Assembly: GCF_026914265.1 (NCBI RefSeq)
Contig: NC_069124.1
Span: forward strand, 6,164,213-6,228,212
DNA length: 64,000 bases
Direction: 5' to 3'
Source: Mya arenaria
Lineage: Eukaryota; Mollusca; Bivalvia; Myida; Myidae
Below the pieces are notes generated by a model. That model saw only the letters and a list, made by a program, of their open reading frames with translations. It was not told the origin of the DNA and did not search any database. A program made the translations under genes and the position numbers. Below, in pieces: positions 1 through 12,026 of this stretch (position 1 is the first letter of the stretch; each line of letters begins with the position of its first letter).

Positions 1-19
1 TGTATATACAATTATGATG

Positions 20-436
20 CAGTGCTCCAGCCAGGATTTAGAAAGGCCTGGGTGCTCGTCAGAATAGGCATGTTTGATGTGCATTGAATGATCCTTAATG
101 GGGCACCTGCAAGAGTTAATTTTCAAATCATATTGTGTATGTGTTGTTATTGCTTTCAATCCTAATAGTTTGTTATGAATACCTTAGCTGTTATCTTTAC
201 TTAAGTGTCAAAATTATGTGTATCTGTATTATTTTAATACAAATGTACTTATTTCTGAAAATTGACTTGACAATTATAATAATAATGTCCAAATGATATC
301 AAAGATATATTTCATAATCATCAAATAGGGCTCTGTCAAACAAAAGGGGTCAGCGGGGAATTGTAAAAGGCAGTAGGGTGCGGAAAAAGGGCAGCAGGGT
401 GCTCTCTCCTGCTATTTAGGCCTAGCTGGAGCACTG
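20..436. mobile_element. MITE-like element with terminal inverted repeats
   Basis: The left end reads CAGTGCTCCAGCCAGG and the right end carries its near-perfect reverse complement (CTAGCTGGAGCACTG), about 417 bp apart with no coding capacity. Terminal inverted repeats around a short non-coding interior are typical of MITEs. No clear target-site duplication is visible, so the superfamily is left open. Confidence 0.55.
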
Positions 437-567
437 CTATTTTGTATTTATAAGCTTTTAGTGGTAATGTGATGTCTATAATTATGGTGACCAGTCAGGA
501 TATATAAAGCTTTATGGTCACGATAATCACGTCTATTCAATCTTGATCTTAACCCTCAAACTTACAG

Positions 568-648
568 GATGAAGACTCTGATGGCAATATATTTTCTCCA
601 TGGATGTCGGTGATTGATGATTTTGTCAGACCTATATGCAAGTTAGCG
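568..648 (+). other. candidate exon upstream of the DDIAS-like gene
   Basis: An 81-bp segment is bounded by a good acceptor (CTTACAG) and a strong donor (GTATGT). It is open in a frame reading DEDSDGNIFSPWMSVIDDFV then RPICKLA. The acceptor at 768-769 just before the DDIAS start codon shows that the transcript has at least one upstream exon, and this is the obvious candidate. If it is joined to 770, the open frame runs four more codons and stops at a TGA that overlaps the DDIAS ATG (ATGA). So it is either a 5' leader or uORF exon, or the end of a neighbouring gene that begins outside the window. The protein fragment is not recognised. Confidence 0.45.
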
Positions 649-777
649 GTATGTTGCTGTGAAAACAATTTATAATAAGATCTTGCTGAGAGAACAAAGG
701 AGCATCAGCATATGACCAGCTTATGATGCTTTTGTTTAATCATACATGTATCCTTTTTTCTCCAAACAGGGCTCACA

Positions 778-3700
778 ATGAGTGATAGAGTGCTACTTCT
801 GGCGATTGTTACAGACATTGTTGATCCTGTCATTGCCTACCCAAGCTGCCAGAACTGCTACACAAAGCTGTTGATTGATCCACTCAATAACAGGTACTCC
901 TACATGGTTTTAACTTTATTGGTTTAAATTGATGTGGCCTTAGCTGAATTTTAAGCTATATATGCTAATTCACATTAGGGTGTCCATTTTGAGAGGCCAT
1001 GAGGATATTCCTTGTTCTTGACAGAATTAGAATCTGGGCACTATTTTGTGTGGAAGTTGACACTGATAAGACAAGAACAATTCTTACTTTCTGCCAACAT
1101 TTGCTTGTATAAGCTTTTATAGAGAAACCCAAAAGTGTAAAATTCTAAATATCTAGATTCGATCCTACAACCATTTTTTATATTGCAGAACTACTTTGGT
1201 CATTTCTTGGACAATAAAGTAAATGTTAGCAGCTACTGTTAAACCAATATAATAAAGGTTTAAATTGAAGTATTGTTATCTTTAATTTCCAGGGATTTTT
1301 CATGTATGGACAAATAGTATAAAAAATGTATGTTCGATGTACATAAATATGCAGTTCATTATGTAGATAAAGACATGAAATTGAACAAGCTTACAATGCA
1401 TTTCTTTGAAGATTTCACTGTGTGCGTTGCTGCTCAAGCTTAGAGGAGGGCTATGTGCACTGGCGGTTTCGACTTGTCCTCCAGATTTCTGATGGCAGTT
1501 CAGCTGGAAGTGTTGTACTGTTTGGGCAAATACTTGAAAAATTCTTTGGAAAGTCAGCAACAGATTTTAAAAGGTTTTTATTTTTTCTAAACTGGTTCTT
1601 GTCTTTATTATGCCCCCACAAAGTGGCGGCATATAGGGTTGCCCTTGTCCGTACGTACGTCTGTCTGTCTGTACGTACGTACGTCCCGAAGATTGTTTCC
1701 GATCTAATTCTTGAAAACCGTTTGTCCAATCCTCACCAAACTTTAAACACATGTTTGTGACCATAATATCTTGATCAAGTTCGATAGTCATGGAAATCGC
1801 TTTAGTCATTTAGGAGTTACGGCCCTTTTTGCCAAAAATACTTCAAAAATATATGTTTCCAATCTAATTCTTGAAAACTGTTTGTCCAATCCTCACCAAA
1901 CTTTAAACACATGTTTGTGACCATAATATCTTGATCAAGTTCGATAGTCATGGAAATCGCTTTAGTCATTTAGGAGTTACGGCCCTTTTTTGCCAAAAAT
2001 ACTTCAAAAATATATGTTTCCAATCTAATTCTTGAAAAGTATGTGTCCAATGTGGATCCAACAAGTTTTTTCCTGCCTGAATGGGGCCATATAACCTATA
2101 CAGTCTTGCGATGCCGTAAAACCCAACTCAACTCAACTTATCCTATATGTGCAGATTATCCTGAATAATCATTATGGCTTATTTTCTGTGACAAAAAATC
2201 GAAGTGGGGGCATCCGTGTCCTATGGACACATTTCTAGTATGTTCTACATTGTGATCAATTACTTCTAGTTTTTGTATTGGGCTACATGTATATACTCCT
2301 CAATTGGACTCAATTATAAGGCTATGAGGTTTAAATAAATGATCTACTTATCTAAAAGATAAGTTCCTCTATAACAAATACAACAAGTAAGGAGTGTTAA
2401 AGCTGTCTAATGGTTAATGTTCTGCCTCTCGCCAAAGAGTTTTCGATTTGACAACCAGGGGAGACTTTCTCCTGGTCCCTCAAAATGCATTCTCGTTCAC
2501 CAGAGTGATGATGCTATGCGTACCACAGATTTATCATGATCAAACCTCTGATGCATGAGAATGTCAAAATGGTCCTTTGTATTGATTTCTACTTTATAGA
2601 AACAGACTTATGAATGATTATATAACTTATAAGCCTTCATCACTATGGAGCTGAAAGAAATTAGAATAAACTAAATATAAAGTGCCCACACATGACATGT
2701 ATGTATTCATGCAGTCATGATCAGTGAATCAATAAATTCTTTAATTCTGTATGCATAAACTTTTATCTACAAAAAATTCTTGCAACATGGTATATAACTG
2801 AAAAATATGTGTAGATTTTCAAGGCCAATTATTTCTTGTATTATATCATATAACGGATATTCTTGGTTGTATTTTAGTACTGACAGGAAAATGTATTGCT
2901 GAAAGCATATTGCAATATACTGATAAAACGAAAATCATACTGCAGTTCAATACCTTCAGTCAGTATACCGCGATATATTGGTATACTGGTATATCATTGC
3001 AGCCCTAACTAACTGTTATACATATCTATTTTTGCAGGAGTGTGGATGATTTAGAGAAGTCCGGGTATCCATCCTCTGCCATGCTAATTGAAGCCTTAGC
3101 AAGTACTTTTGTTGGAAAATACTTCTACTTTGGATTCAAGCATAATGCTGAATGTCCCACTTCGAGTCCAACATTAGGTGACATTATAACAGCAAGAAAA
3201 TTGGGCTGCAGCAGTACATTTAGTCAGATTGAAAGAAGTCAAGAACATTTTGATAATTCACACACACTTGCTACACAAATGATTGCAGGGAATGAGGGTG
3301 TCTATGCAACTGTGACTGATTACATGAGGCTTATGGTGAAACAGCTGAGGAATGGCTACAAATCAACCCCAGTTTCTGAGCATAGACAGCCATGCTATTC
3401 TTCAGAATGTCAGAAATCATTACAACAAGGAAGTTATTGTTATACACCTTTAATTGAATCGAGACAGGAATCAGTGCAATTGAGCTTTGAAAACAGTGAT
3501 TTAGTTGGCTCTAATTCGTCCAATATACAGCCTCTGATGATGTCAGAAAGAAAATATCCTGTGAAACAATTACATGCATTTCAAAATTCCAGCAAGTCTT
3601 CTACAGATGACTGTTTATGTGCTGTGACATTTGAAGAGTCAGAAGCAGACACTGTAGTTGTTGATGAAACCGATAGAGCTATCAGTAGTAACAAGGAAAG

Positions 3701-6458
3701 TACAAAAACACTCAGTCAGACAACAGTAACTCAAAAACTAAATTTTTCAACTGACAGTGAGTGTGACCTTTCTAGCACATGTAAAACGATTGACAAGGAG
3801 CTGAAAAGAAGAGCTCATAGAAATGCACTAAGAATAATGTCTCAGGATAAATCTCAAAATGTATTTATGAAGGACTTCATTTCAATAAAAGTAACATCCA
3901 TCAATTCAACCTATTGTAAGACGAGAAGAAATGATACTGAAAACAAATCTGGCAATATGCTTCCGTCACAACTCCATGCTTGTGATATAGGAAGCATACA
4001 TTTACTTCCATTGTCACCCAGGGGTACATGTAAAACTGATGGTTACAATGACAAAGAAAGGTGTCCTGCTAGTTGCATCATAACAACAGACTTTGAATCA
4101 CAATGTAATGGTATTGACTTCTCAAATGATGACTTTGACAGTGAGTCAGGACATGACAACCCCATGTCAGATGCAGAGGAAAAAGACACTGAAGATTTTG
4201 AGTTTGAAAAAAACATGCCAGAATGCAACAATGACATACCCACTGGTGTTTCTTGTAAAGGTTTTGGTGGTAATTTTGCTCAAATGCCTGAGTCAGAGAA
4301 GCTTGATGATTTTCTTGACTCGTTTGAAGGATTATCTTTGCATGATTCTGACCTGAATTTGAAAATGAATAGTGGTAGTTTTCTGAATGATATCAATAGA
4401 GGAGAACACAGTTTGGAGTTTGCAGAAACTGAAAGAAGTGTTACAATTAGGACTCGTGTTCAAAAGAGTTATGAAGCAGACCACACATCTTCCAGTGTTA
4501 ATAAACATAGTGAGCCAAACACACAAGATCTTGAATCATTTTTCAATAACATTACTGATGAGGAAATTCAAAATGATAGACTTGCTGCACTTCATGAATC
4601 AAACAAGCTTCACATCGACTTTGATACTTTTAACATAAAAATAAATAGTAATGTTAATGTTGAAGTTGAACAGTCGAATGAAGATGAAAAGCAAAGTCAA
4701 AGAAAAAGTAGATATGGCTCAGACAGCATGTTCGATTCATTTTCACTTTGTTCGATTGAAGAAGGAAAACATTCGGAAAAACGGGTGCATCAAGGGCATG
4801 ATGAAAATCTTTCGAAAGTATTGCATGGGAACTCAAAATGTCCCTCTGAACCAGATGTACATGCAGTACAGTCTGAGCAACAGGAGGTATCATTCAATGA
4901 CAGCAGTTTTTATTGTGACTATTTCTTGTGTTATAGACCTAAAGACCCCAAAATAGATCATGAAAATGACAAGCTTGTTGGAGAATATGTTTTAAATGAT
5001 GACTTGAAAGGCTTGGATGAGAACAATAGGACAGAAGTGTCTGATTTGCTAAAGACGCAGAAGCTTTCTAATGTAACTGTCAAAAATGTTAGTTCTCATT
5101 TCTTTAAATTGTCAGTGAAAACTGGTAAAAGTGATAAAATACATGAAAATATGTTTGATGATGGAGCTGCTGATTTGACAAATGGTTCTGTAGATCTTTT
5201 TGATGATTCAAGTGATGCATTGCCAACAAAGAAGCAATCTGGAATCTGTACTGTGTTCAATACTCCAGATGTGTCACAAAATCAAAGCAAAAAGAGATCA
5301 ATATTTGACATGCTGTTTACACCTGATACAAAGGAAGAAAGTGAGAACTGTGCTCGAAAATTGAGTCTGGATTATTCCTTTCCATGTTTGTCCACACCTC
5401 TTACAAGTGATGAGTGTGTTGAACATGCTCCTATTACTCCTGGACTGGACAAATGTATCATAATGGATATCGAAGATGTGTCTCCTTCTGAAAAGAATTA
5501 TGTTATCGGATTATCACAATCTTATACAATAGAAAAAAATGATGTGCACGTACCAGGAGTTTCTTCAACGGTAAGACTGAAATCACCAAGAAAAGTGAAA
5601 TTTGACCAAAGACTCAGAAGAGTAAGCTCTTGCCATTTGATGGATATCAGAATGAAAATGAACAGCAGCCCTTTAAAGAATCCAAAATCAGCAAGGAAAT
5701 CATGTTTAAAGTTAAATATTGAAAGTACCGGTAACAGCAATGATGATGCAGAAGCTCACAACAAGCATTGTAACCCATTGAATACAAGATTGTCAGAACA
5801 TTCAGAAGTCACAAGAGATAAACCAGATAACCAAATGATTGAATTTTTAAAGCAGACACAAACCATCAGAGTAGAAAATGAAATGAATAAACATAAGCAC
5901 TTTGAATCAACGGAAGAAATCTTTGATCAGTCTGGGGACATGTTTGCTTCTTTCTCAGAAATACAAACTACTTTGAACCATGAGACGAACGAAAAGGACT
6001 GTGCAATGAATGATAAAAATAGCTTTAAAAACAATGTAAATTTAGTTATTGATAATGACTTAAGGAGACCGTCAGTGTCATATAATTGTGTAGATGTTCT
6101 TTCAAAATATACCAATTATACTACATGTGGGGTGAAAAGTGATGGAGGGCGAGTGATGACAGATGGGAATCAGACAGGTGATAGTTCATGTGACTTGTTT
6201 GACAGTTTTGTAGAAGACAAAGAAAATAGAAATCCTTATAAATGTGAAGAAGTAAGCCTAAGGGAAAACATTGATGTTGTAAATAGTCATGTTATATATT
6301 CAAGCAGCTGTGATACCTCTGGGGAAAATTGTGATACGTCTCCTAGCATAATTTGTGACAGCCCAGATCTCTTCAGGAAGCAGCATGTATGTGATATGTT
6401 TTCTAAACATGCGCCAAAGAAAAATAACATTATAGTTGGCAAAAAATTGTTCTTTTAA
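778..6458 (+). CDS. DDIAS: DDIAS/noxin-like protein (DNA damage-induced apoptosis suppressor homologue)
   Basis: Coding exons are 778-893, 1412-1573 and 3038-6458. Phases agree (116 + 162 + 3421 nt), giving 1232 residues. The N-terminus matches the DDIAS family as I know it: a start followed by ...YPSCQNC..., then RFHCVRC, and later STFVGKYFYFGF. The two Cys pairs (C24/C27 and C42/C45) look like a zinc ribbon inside an RPA-C-type OB fold covering roughly residues 1-175. In vertebrates DDIAS (C11orf82, noxin) limits apoptosis after DNA damage. The large last exon is mostly acidic, Ser-rich and probably disordered, with a basic patch (SPRKVKFDQRLRR), several DxFDSF-type motifs and a KEN box at K1154 (DKENRNP). 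It is somewhat longer than the human protein (about 1000 aa). An acceptor lies just before the ATG; the alternative in-frame ATG at 636 would add seven residues. A candidate polyadenylation signal (ATTAAA) lies near 6552. The family is well supported; function in this animal is inferred. Confidence 0.88.
1606..2236. mobile_element. Core-repeat non-autonomous element (pearl/HINE-like) in DDIAS intron 2
   Basis: The element begins TTATTATGCCCCCAC and ends with GTGGGGGCAT plus a short hairpin (TGTCCTATGGACA), so its termini are inverted. A tetranucleotide microsatellite (GTAC/TGTC, about 1651-1684) is followed by two full copies and part of a third of a 160-bp unit (tttcc markers at 1696, 1856, 2017). 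This plan (microsatellite plus tandem core repeats) is that described for the bivalve pearl family and related Helitron-like non-autonomous elements. Membership is inferred from structure. The rest of the intron (to 3037) shows nothing else recognisable. Confidence 0.6.
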
Positions 6459-6784
6459 AAAGACAATCTCATTTTAATGAATTTATTTATTATTTATTAA
6501 TTTAAAAAGATATAGCAACAAAAAATCAAATTGTGTTGTCTATTTCTGAAAATTAAACACAAAGAACTTGTATATATAGTTTTAACGCTTTATCTGGAGA
6601 AAAGTTGAAAACTTGTTAATAGCGTCTAAAAGTGCGGTTGTCAGTGTGCAAAACCTTGATAATTATGTAATGGCCAAAGCATAAACACTCTTGAAGCTAT
6701 TGATATTAATTTACTGTGACAAGAAAATACAGCAAAACTGTTCGCTTCATTTGGACAATGTGTCATCCAAAAGAGCAATTGTTA

Positions 6785-8335
6785 TATACAGTATGTTGCT
6801 TGGTGGTGAAGGGCACAGAAATCAAACCATTCTTGTTATACAGTATGTTTCTTGATGGTGAAGGTCACAGAAATTGAACCATTCTTGTTATACAGTATGT
6901 TGTTTGGTGGTGAAGGTCTCCGAAATCAAACCATCCTTGTTATACAGTATGTTGTTTGGTGGTGAAGGTCTCAGAAATCAAACCATTCTTGTTATACAGT
7001 ATGTTGTTTGGTGGTGAAGGTCACAGAAATTGAACCATTCTTGTTATACAGTATGTTGTTTGGTGGTGAAGGTCACAGAAATCAAACCATACTTGTTATA
7101 CAGTATGTTGCTTGGTGGTGAAGGTCACAGAAATTGAACCATTCTTGTTATACAGTATGTTGCTGGTGGTGAAGGTCACAGAAATCAAACCATTCTTGTT
7201 ATACAGTATGTTGCTTGGTGGTGAAGGTCACAGAAATTGAACCATTCTTGTTATACAGTATGTTGCTGGTGGTGAAGGTCACAGAAATTGAACCTTTCTT
7301 GTTATACAGTATGTTGCTGGTGGTGAAGGTCACAGAAATCAAACCATTCTTGTTATACAGTATGTTGTTTGGTGGTGAAGGTCACAGAAATCAAACCATA
7401 CTTGTTATACAGTATGTTGCTTGGTGGTAAAGGTCACAGAAATTGAACCATTCTTGCTATACAGTATGTTGCTGGTGGTGAAGGTCACAGAAATTGAACC
7501 ATACTTGTTATACAGTATGTTGTTGGTGGTGAAGGTCACAGAAATCAAACCATTCTTGTTATACAGTATGTTGTTTGGTGGTAAAGGTCACAGAAATTGA
7601 ACCATTCTTGTTATACAGTATGTTGTTTGGTGGTGAAGGTCACAGAAATTGAACCATTCTTGTTATACAGTATGTTGTTTGGTGGTGAAGGTCACAGAAA
7701 TCAAACCATACTTGTTATACAGTATGTTTCTTGATGGTGAAGGTCACAGAAATTGAACCATACTTGTTATACAGTATGTTGTTGGTGGTGAAGGTCACAG
7801 AAATTGAACCATTCTTGTTATACAGTATGTTGCTTGGTGGTGAAGGTCACAGAAATCAAACCATACTTGTTATACAGTATGTTGCTTGGTGGTGAAGGTC
7901 ACAGAAATTGAACCATTCTTGTTATACAGTATGTTGCTGGTGGTGAAGGTCACAGAAATTGAACCATACTTGTTATACAGTATGTTGCTGGTGGTGAAGG
8001 TCACAGAAATTGAACCATTCTTGTTATACAGTATGTTGCTGGTGGTGAAGGTCACAGAAATCAAACCATCCTTGTTATACAGTATGTTTGTTGATGGTAA
8101 AGGTCAAAGAATATGAACCATGCTTGTTATACAATATGTTGTTTGGTGGTGAAGGTCACAGAAATTGAACCATCCTTGTTATACAGTATGTTTGTTGATG
8201 GTAAAGGTCAAAGAATATGAACCATTCTTGTTATACAATATGTTGTTTGGTGGTGAAGGTCACAGAAATCAAACCATTCTTGTTATACTGTATGTTGTTG
8301 GTTATGAATGAAGGTCACAGTAATCAAACCATGTA
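6785..8335. repeat. 52-bp minisatellite, about 30 copies
   Basis: Tandem units of 50-52 bp are built on TTGTTATACAGTATGTTG, then a GGTGGTGAAGGTCACAGAAA block, then either TCAAACCATT or TTGAACCATT. The two endings alternate irregularly. Length variation comes from TTGTTTGGTGG versus TTGCTGGTGG. The array starts about 330 bp after the DDIAS stop codon. Short open frames such as 7215-7430 (plus) and 7870-8064 (minus) are by-products of the periodicity. Confidence 0.95.
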
Positions 8336-8639
8336 ATTGCTGGATTTTGTGCAATTCTGTGTTATTTTATTCAAAATAGTTTTACTTTGAATATTTTGAA
8401 ATAAAACAGTTCAGTAATGTGTTGTGGTCAAGGTCACATGTGGGGTGAAATCCCAAGTAGGCGCATATCTTGAAACAAACAAAAAAATCACATATTCACC
8501 ATTTAAAAATGTTGTCCTTAAAATACATGCATGTCACTGATCTAGGTCCAGTGCACTTTTGCAATACCCTTTATTTTCCCCAAAGTTCCATGACATGGAT
8601 TTTACTAAAAATCATGGTCCATCCATATAAGCAAAATAA

Positions 8640-9143
8640 TTTTAGCTCGACTATTCGAAGAATATGTAGAGCTATACTACTCACCCAAGCCTCGGCATCG
8701 GCATCACCCCTTGGTTAAGGTTTTGCATTCAAGCACACATAGGTTAATATCTCACCAACTACTTGAGGTATTGCATGGAGACTTTATACAATGGTACTCA
8801 ACCATCGAACCTACTTAATTTACCAAGTTAGATAACTCTTAGTTGCATTTAATGCAAATAATAGGCCTTTTTTATTCGACTTAGAAATTCTGGTTAAGGT
8901 TTTGCGTGTAAGCACACATAGGTTAATATCTCAGTAACTATTTGAGGTATTGCATTGAGACTTTATACAATGGTACTCAACCATCCAACCTACTTAATTT
9001 ACCAAATTAGATAACTCTAGTTTGCATTTAATGCAAATAATTGTCCTTTATTATAAGACTTAGAAATTCTGGTTAAGGTTTTGAGTGCAAGCACACATAG
9101 GTTGATTCCTCAGCAACTACTTTAAGTATTGCATTGAGACTTG
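8640..9143. repeat. Degenerate repeat element with 179-bp tandem unit
   Basis: It begins TTTTAGCTCGACTATTCGAA, followed by a CGGCATCGGCATC microsatellite-like stretch. A 179-bp unit follows, starting TGGTTAAGGTTTTGC (8712, 8891, 9070), with about 2.4 copies. It has the same general design as the other core-repeat elements in the window and is probably non-autonomous. Confidence 0.6.
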
Positions 9144-10806
9144 ATACACGAAACTATCCAATTTCTGTTATAGATGAAGCTGTTTCGAAAACATTTTCCA
9201 TCAGTGCAGAGGACGCCTTGCAGCCAAATGTTAAATCATCGGAAAAAAACATTATTCCTTTTGTGTGTACTTTTAATCCATCATTACCAAACATTGGTAA
9301 AATTATAAACCAATATTGGGGACTCCTCAGATATTCAAAAAGTAAAACTATCCAAGATCTCATTAACTACAAACCAATTGATGCATATATGCGGCCAAGT
9401 TCAAGAATTTATTGAAACATTTGTATTCACAGATGCAATAAATATGCATTACTACAATTCCCACATTATAACAACAACATATTTTCAAAACCATTCTCAA
9501 TTATTATTGAGAAAATAAATGAAAATTAATTGGTTACCATGGCAACCATTATTGAAAAAAGGCGTTTTGGGGTTAAATTTGCATTGACATATATAATAAA
9601 AGTCATCTGAAGCATTCGGTAATAATTGATTTGTTAATTGATATCCTCAAAACTTACTGTACCTGGTGTATGTATTTGACAAATGTCAGAATAAATAAAA
9701 ACTGTTCATTGTAGTTTATTGGATTTTTTTCACAATAAATTGACATTAGGTTGGAACTTGCACCTAATACAAACCAATGTATATCAAGAGGTTAAAGTAT
9801 GTTACCACTGTAATTAACTATAATTTATCTTCTTTGAATGGTCTTAAAGGGTTTGTTTATACTTGTGAATTCTAAACTTACAAATGTTGTCACTAACGGG
9901 TTCGTTACTAAATCATTGGTGCGAAACAGTGGCTCCAGCTCTTTTAGGAGCTGTGTATAAAAAAAGAGCTCAACCCAGAAAAAGAGTATAAACATGCTTA
10001 TTCCGGTAAACAGGCGGTCATTTTTATTCCCGACAAAATAAAAGCATTCGATAATACTGATTGTATCTTAAATGTAAGCTTGAGTAAAATTCAGCTGAAA
10101 ATTGGTGAAAATGTTCTACTTTCGTTTGTAAACATGCATGTGTTTGATGGGAGAATCGGTTTTATAACTGCATAAACAATATATGTTTACAAAATAACCG
10201 AAATACGTGTGAAGATTAAACATATATGGCACTGCATCCCCCGATTTCTCAAATAAGCCCTCATAATTGTGACATTAGATCAAATACGAGTCATACTTAC
10301 GTTTTACGATGATATCCGTTCTTTTGCTCTAGCTCGGAAGTGTCATTGGCTCTTTTTTATACACAGCTCCAAAAAGAGCTGGAGCCACTGTTTCGCATCC
10401 GTGTAAATGTAATAGATCCAGATGTTCACATTGTTGTACTATTTTTGAAAATGACAAATTTTCAAGTACATATTTATATATTGCAAAGAATTTAAGATAA
10501 ATCATGAATTGTCCTGTTCTTCTACAGGTGTTATATATGTTATCAATTGCAAAAAATGTAAAAAGCAATATGTTGGTCAGACACAACAAAAATGTAGTCA
10601 GAGAATGAACAGTCATAAGTTTGATATAAAGCATTTTCCAGATTCATATACAAATGTGTCTGAACATTTTAATGCTCCTGACCACAGTATCAATGATTTT
10701 TCTTTTATGCCAATTGATAAAACTGAGAACAATTGGAAACGATTAGGAGAGTAAATGGATGCACATTCTTGGCACAGTCATTCCTAATGGTATGAATTCA
10801 AAAATA
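9144..10806 (+). pseudogene. Decayed Penelope-like retroelement (RT C-terminus and GIY-YIG endonuclease), interrupted
   Basis: Two blocks are recognisable. At 9150-9412 the frame reads IPFVCTFNPSLPNIGKIINQ and onwards, the conserved stretch after the reverse transcriptase in Penelope-like elements. At 10400-10806 a Cys motif (CKCNRSRCSHCC) is followed, after a +1 frameshift, by GVIYVINCKKCKKQYVGQT, the GIY-YIG endonuclease signature. A second shift near 10752 restores WMHILGTVIPNGMNSK. About 1 kb of unrelated DNA separates the blocks, including a MITE (9920-10398), and a core-repeat element follows immediately at 10808. In-frame stops, two frameshifts and no RT core make it a dead 5'-truncated copy. 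Confidence 0.8.
9920..10398. mobile_element. MITE with about 50-bp terminal inverted repeats inside the Penelope relic
   Basis: The left end (TGCGAAACAGTGGCTCCAGC, then a GAGCTGTGTATAAAAA... segment, to about 9970) recurs in reverse complement at 10347-10398. The inverted repeats match over about 50 bp with one or two differences. The interior is non-coding. The target duplication is not clear. It sits inside the roughly 1 kb that separates the two Penelope blocks. Confidence 0.75.
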
Positions 10807-10807
10807 T

Positions 10808-11572
10808 TATTATGCCCCCTTTTGAAAAAAGTGGGGTATATTGTTTTGCACATGTCGGTCGGTCGGTCGGTCGGTCGGTCGGTCTGTCTGTCTGTCGGTC
10901 GGTCGGAATACCAAATGGTTTCCGATCAATAACTTGAGAACGCTTTGACCGAGGGACCTCATACTTGGTATGTGTATTGGTCATCACCAGCAGATGAACC
11001 CTATTGATTTTGAGGTCAGTGGGTCAAAGGTCAAGGTCAGTGTGACCTTTACATGAAAAACGGTTTCCGATCAATAACTTGAGAACGCTTTGACCCAGGA
11101 ACCTCATACTTGGTAGGTGTATTGGTCATGACCAGCAGATGAACCCTATTGATTTTGAGGTCAGTGGGTCAAAGGTCAAGGTCAGTGTGACCTTTACATG
11201 AAAAACGGTTTCCGATCAATAACTTGAGAACGCTTTGACCCAGGAACCTCATACTTGGTAGGTGTATTGGTCATGACCAGCAGATGAACCCTATTGATTT
11301 TGAGGTCAGTGGGTCAAAGGTCAAGGTCAGTGTGACCTTAACATGAAAAACGGTTTCCGATCAATAACTTGAGAACGCTTTGACCCAGGGACCTCATACT
11401 AGGTAGGCTTATTGGTCATGACCAGCAGATGAACCCTATTGATTTTGAGGTCAGTGGGTCAAAGGTCAAGGTCAGTGTGACTGTAAGCTGAAAAAAGGTT
11501 TTCTGATTGTCCATATTTTATTTAAGTGTCCAAATCCTACTAACAATTTGGCTCCCAAGGGGGCATAAATGT
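10808..11572. mobile_element. Core-repeat non-autonomous element (pearl/HINE-like), 145-bp unit x4
   Basis: It begins TTATTATGCCCCCTTTTG and ends AAGGGGGCATAAATG, giving inverted termini. A (GGTC)n/(TGTC)n microsatellite at about 10855-10907 precedes four copies of a unit beginning TCCGATCAATAACTTGAGAA at 10921, 11066, 11211 and 11356, exactly 145 bp apart. It lies directly after the endonuclease remnant of the Penelope-like element, so it is a later insertion into it or its 3' flank. Confidence 0.8.
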
Positions 11573-11850
11573 TTCACTAACATCTCTTGTTTTAATTCTT
11601 CTTGCAGAATTAAAAAAATCACAAAATTAATCTGGTTTATAACTGTTTTTAACCTATTTAATGTTGCATAGTTTATATTGGTTTATTGATGTTTGTTTAT
11701 GCATTTATATTGCATTTTACCAGTATAATTGTATCTCTATAGATCCTATAAGACATTATTTTGCGCAAAAATGTATGCTATATTTTGACGTTATCAACGT
11801 TGACGTCATTTGATGTTGACGTCATTTTCTGTTCATTATAATTATACATA

Positions 11851-12026
11851 CAACATGCAGTGCGTTCAGTAAGGCGAGCGTTTACAAAACGCTCGCAAAC
11901 GTTTTGTTTTGTATCTCTGTTGCAACGCAGCGCATACACGTTAAGCGGGAAACCAAACAGCAAACGTTCGCCGCAAACATCTTTACTGAACGCGTTGCTG
12001 ATGAAGGCCGAATGGCCGAAACGTTG
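11851..12026 (+). ncRNA. Hammerhead-ribozyme-like fold downstream of the Penelope relic (degenerate)
   Basis: CTGATGA (11998-12004), a GGCC-GAAT-GGCC hairpin (12006-12017) and GAAA (12018-12021) follow the hammerhead core order. The 17 bases at 11858-11874 pair with 11981-11997, ending directly before CTGATGA, as stem I should. CAAC (11851-11854) can pair with GTTG (12023-12026) as an open stem III. Departures from consensus are an extra A before stem II, an A:C mismatch next to the site, and G where the cleavage-site base should not be G. Penelope-like elements are known to carry hammerheads, which fits the location. Probably inactive in this copy. Confidence 0.45.
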
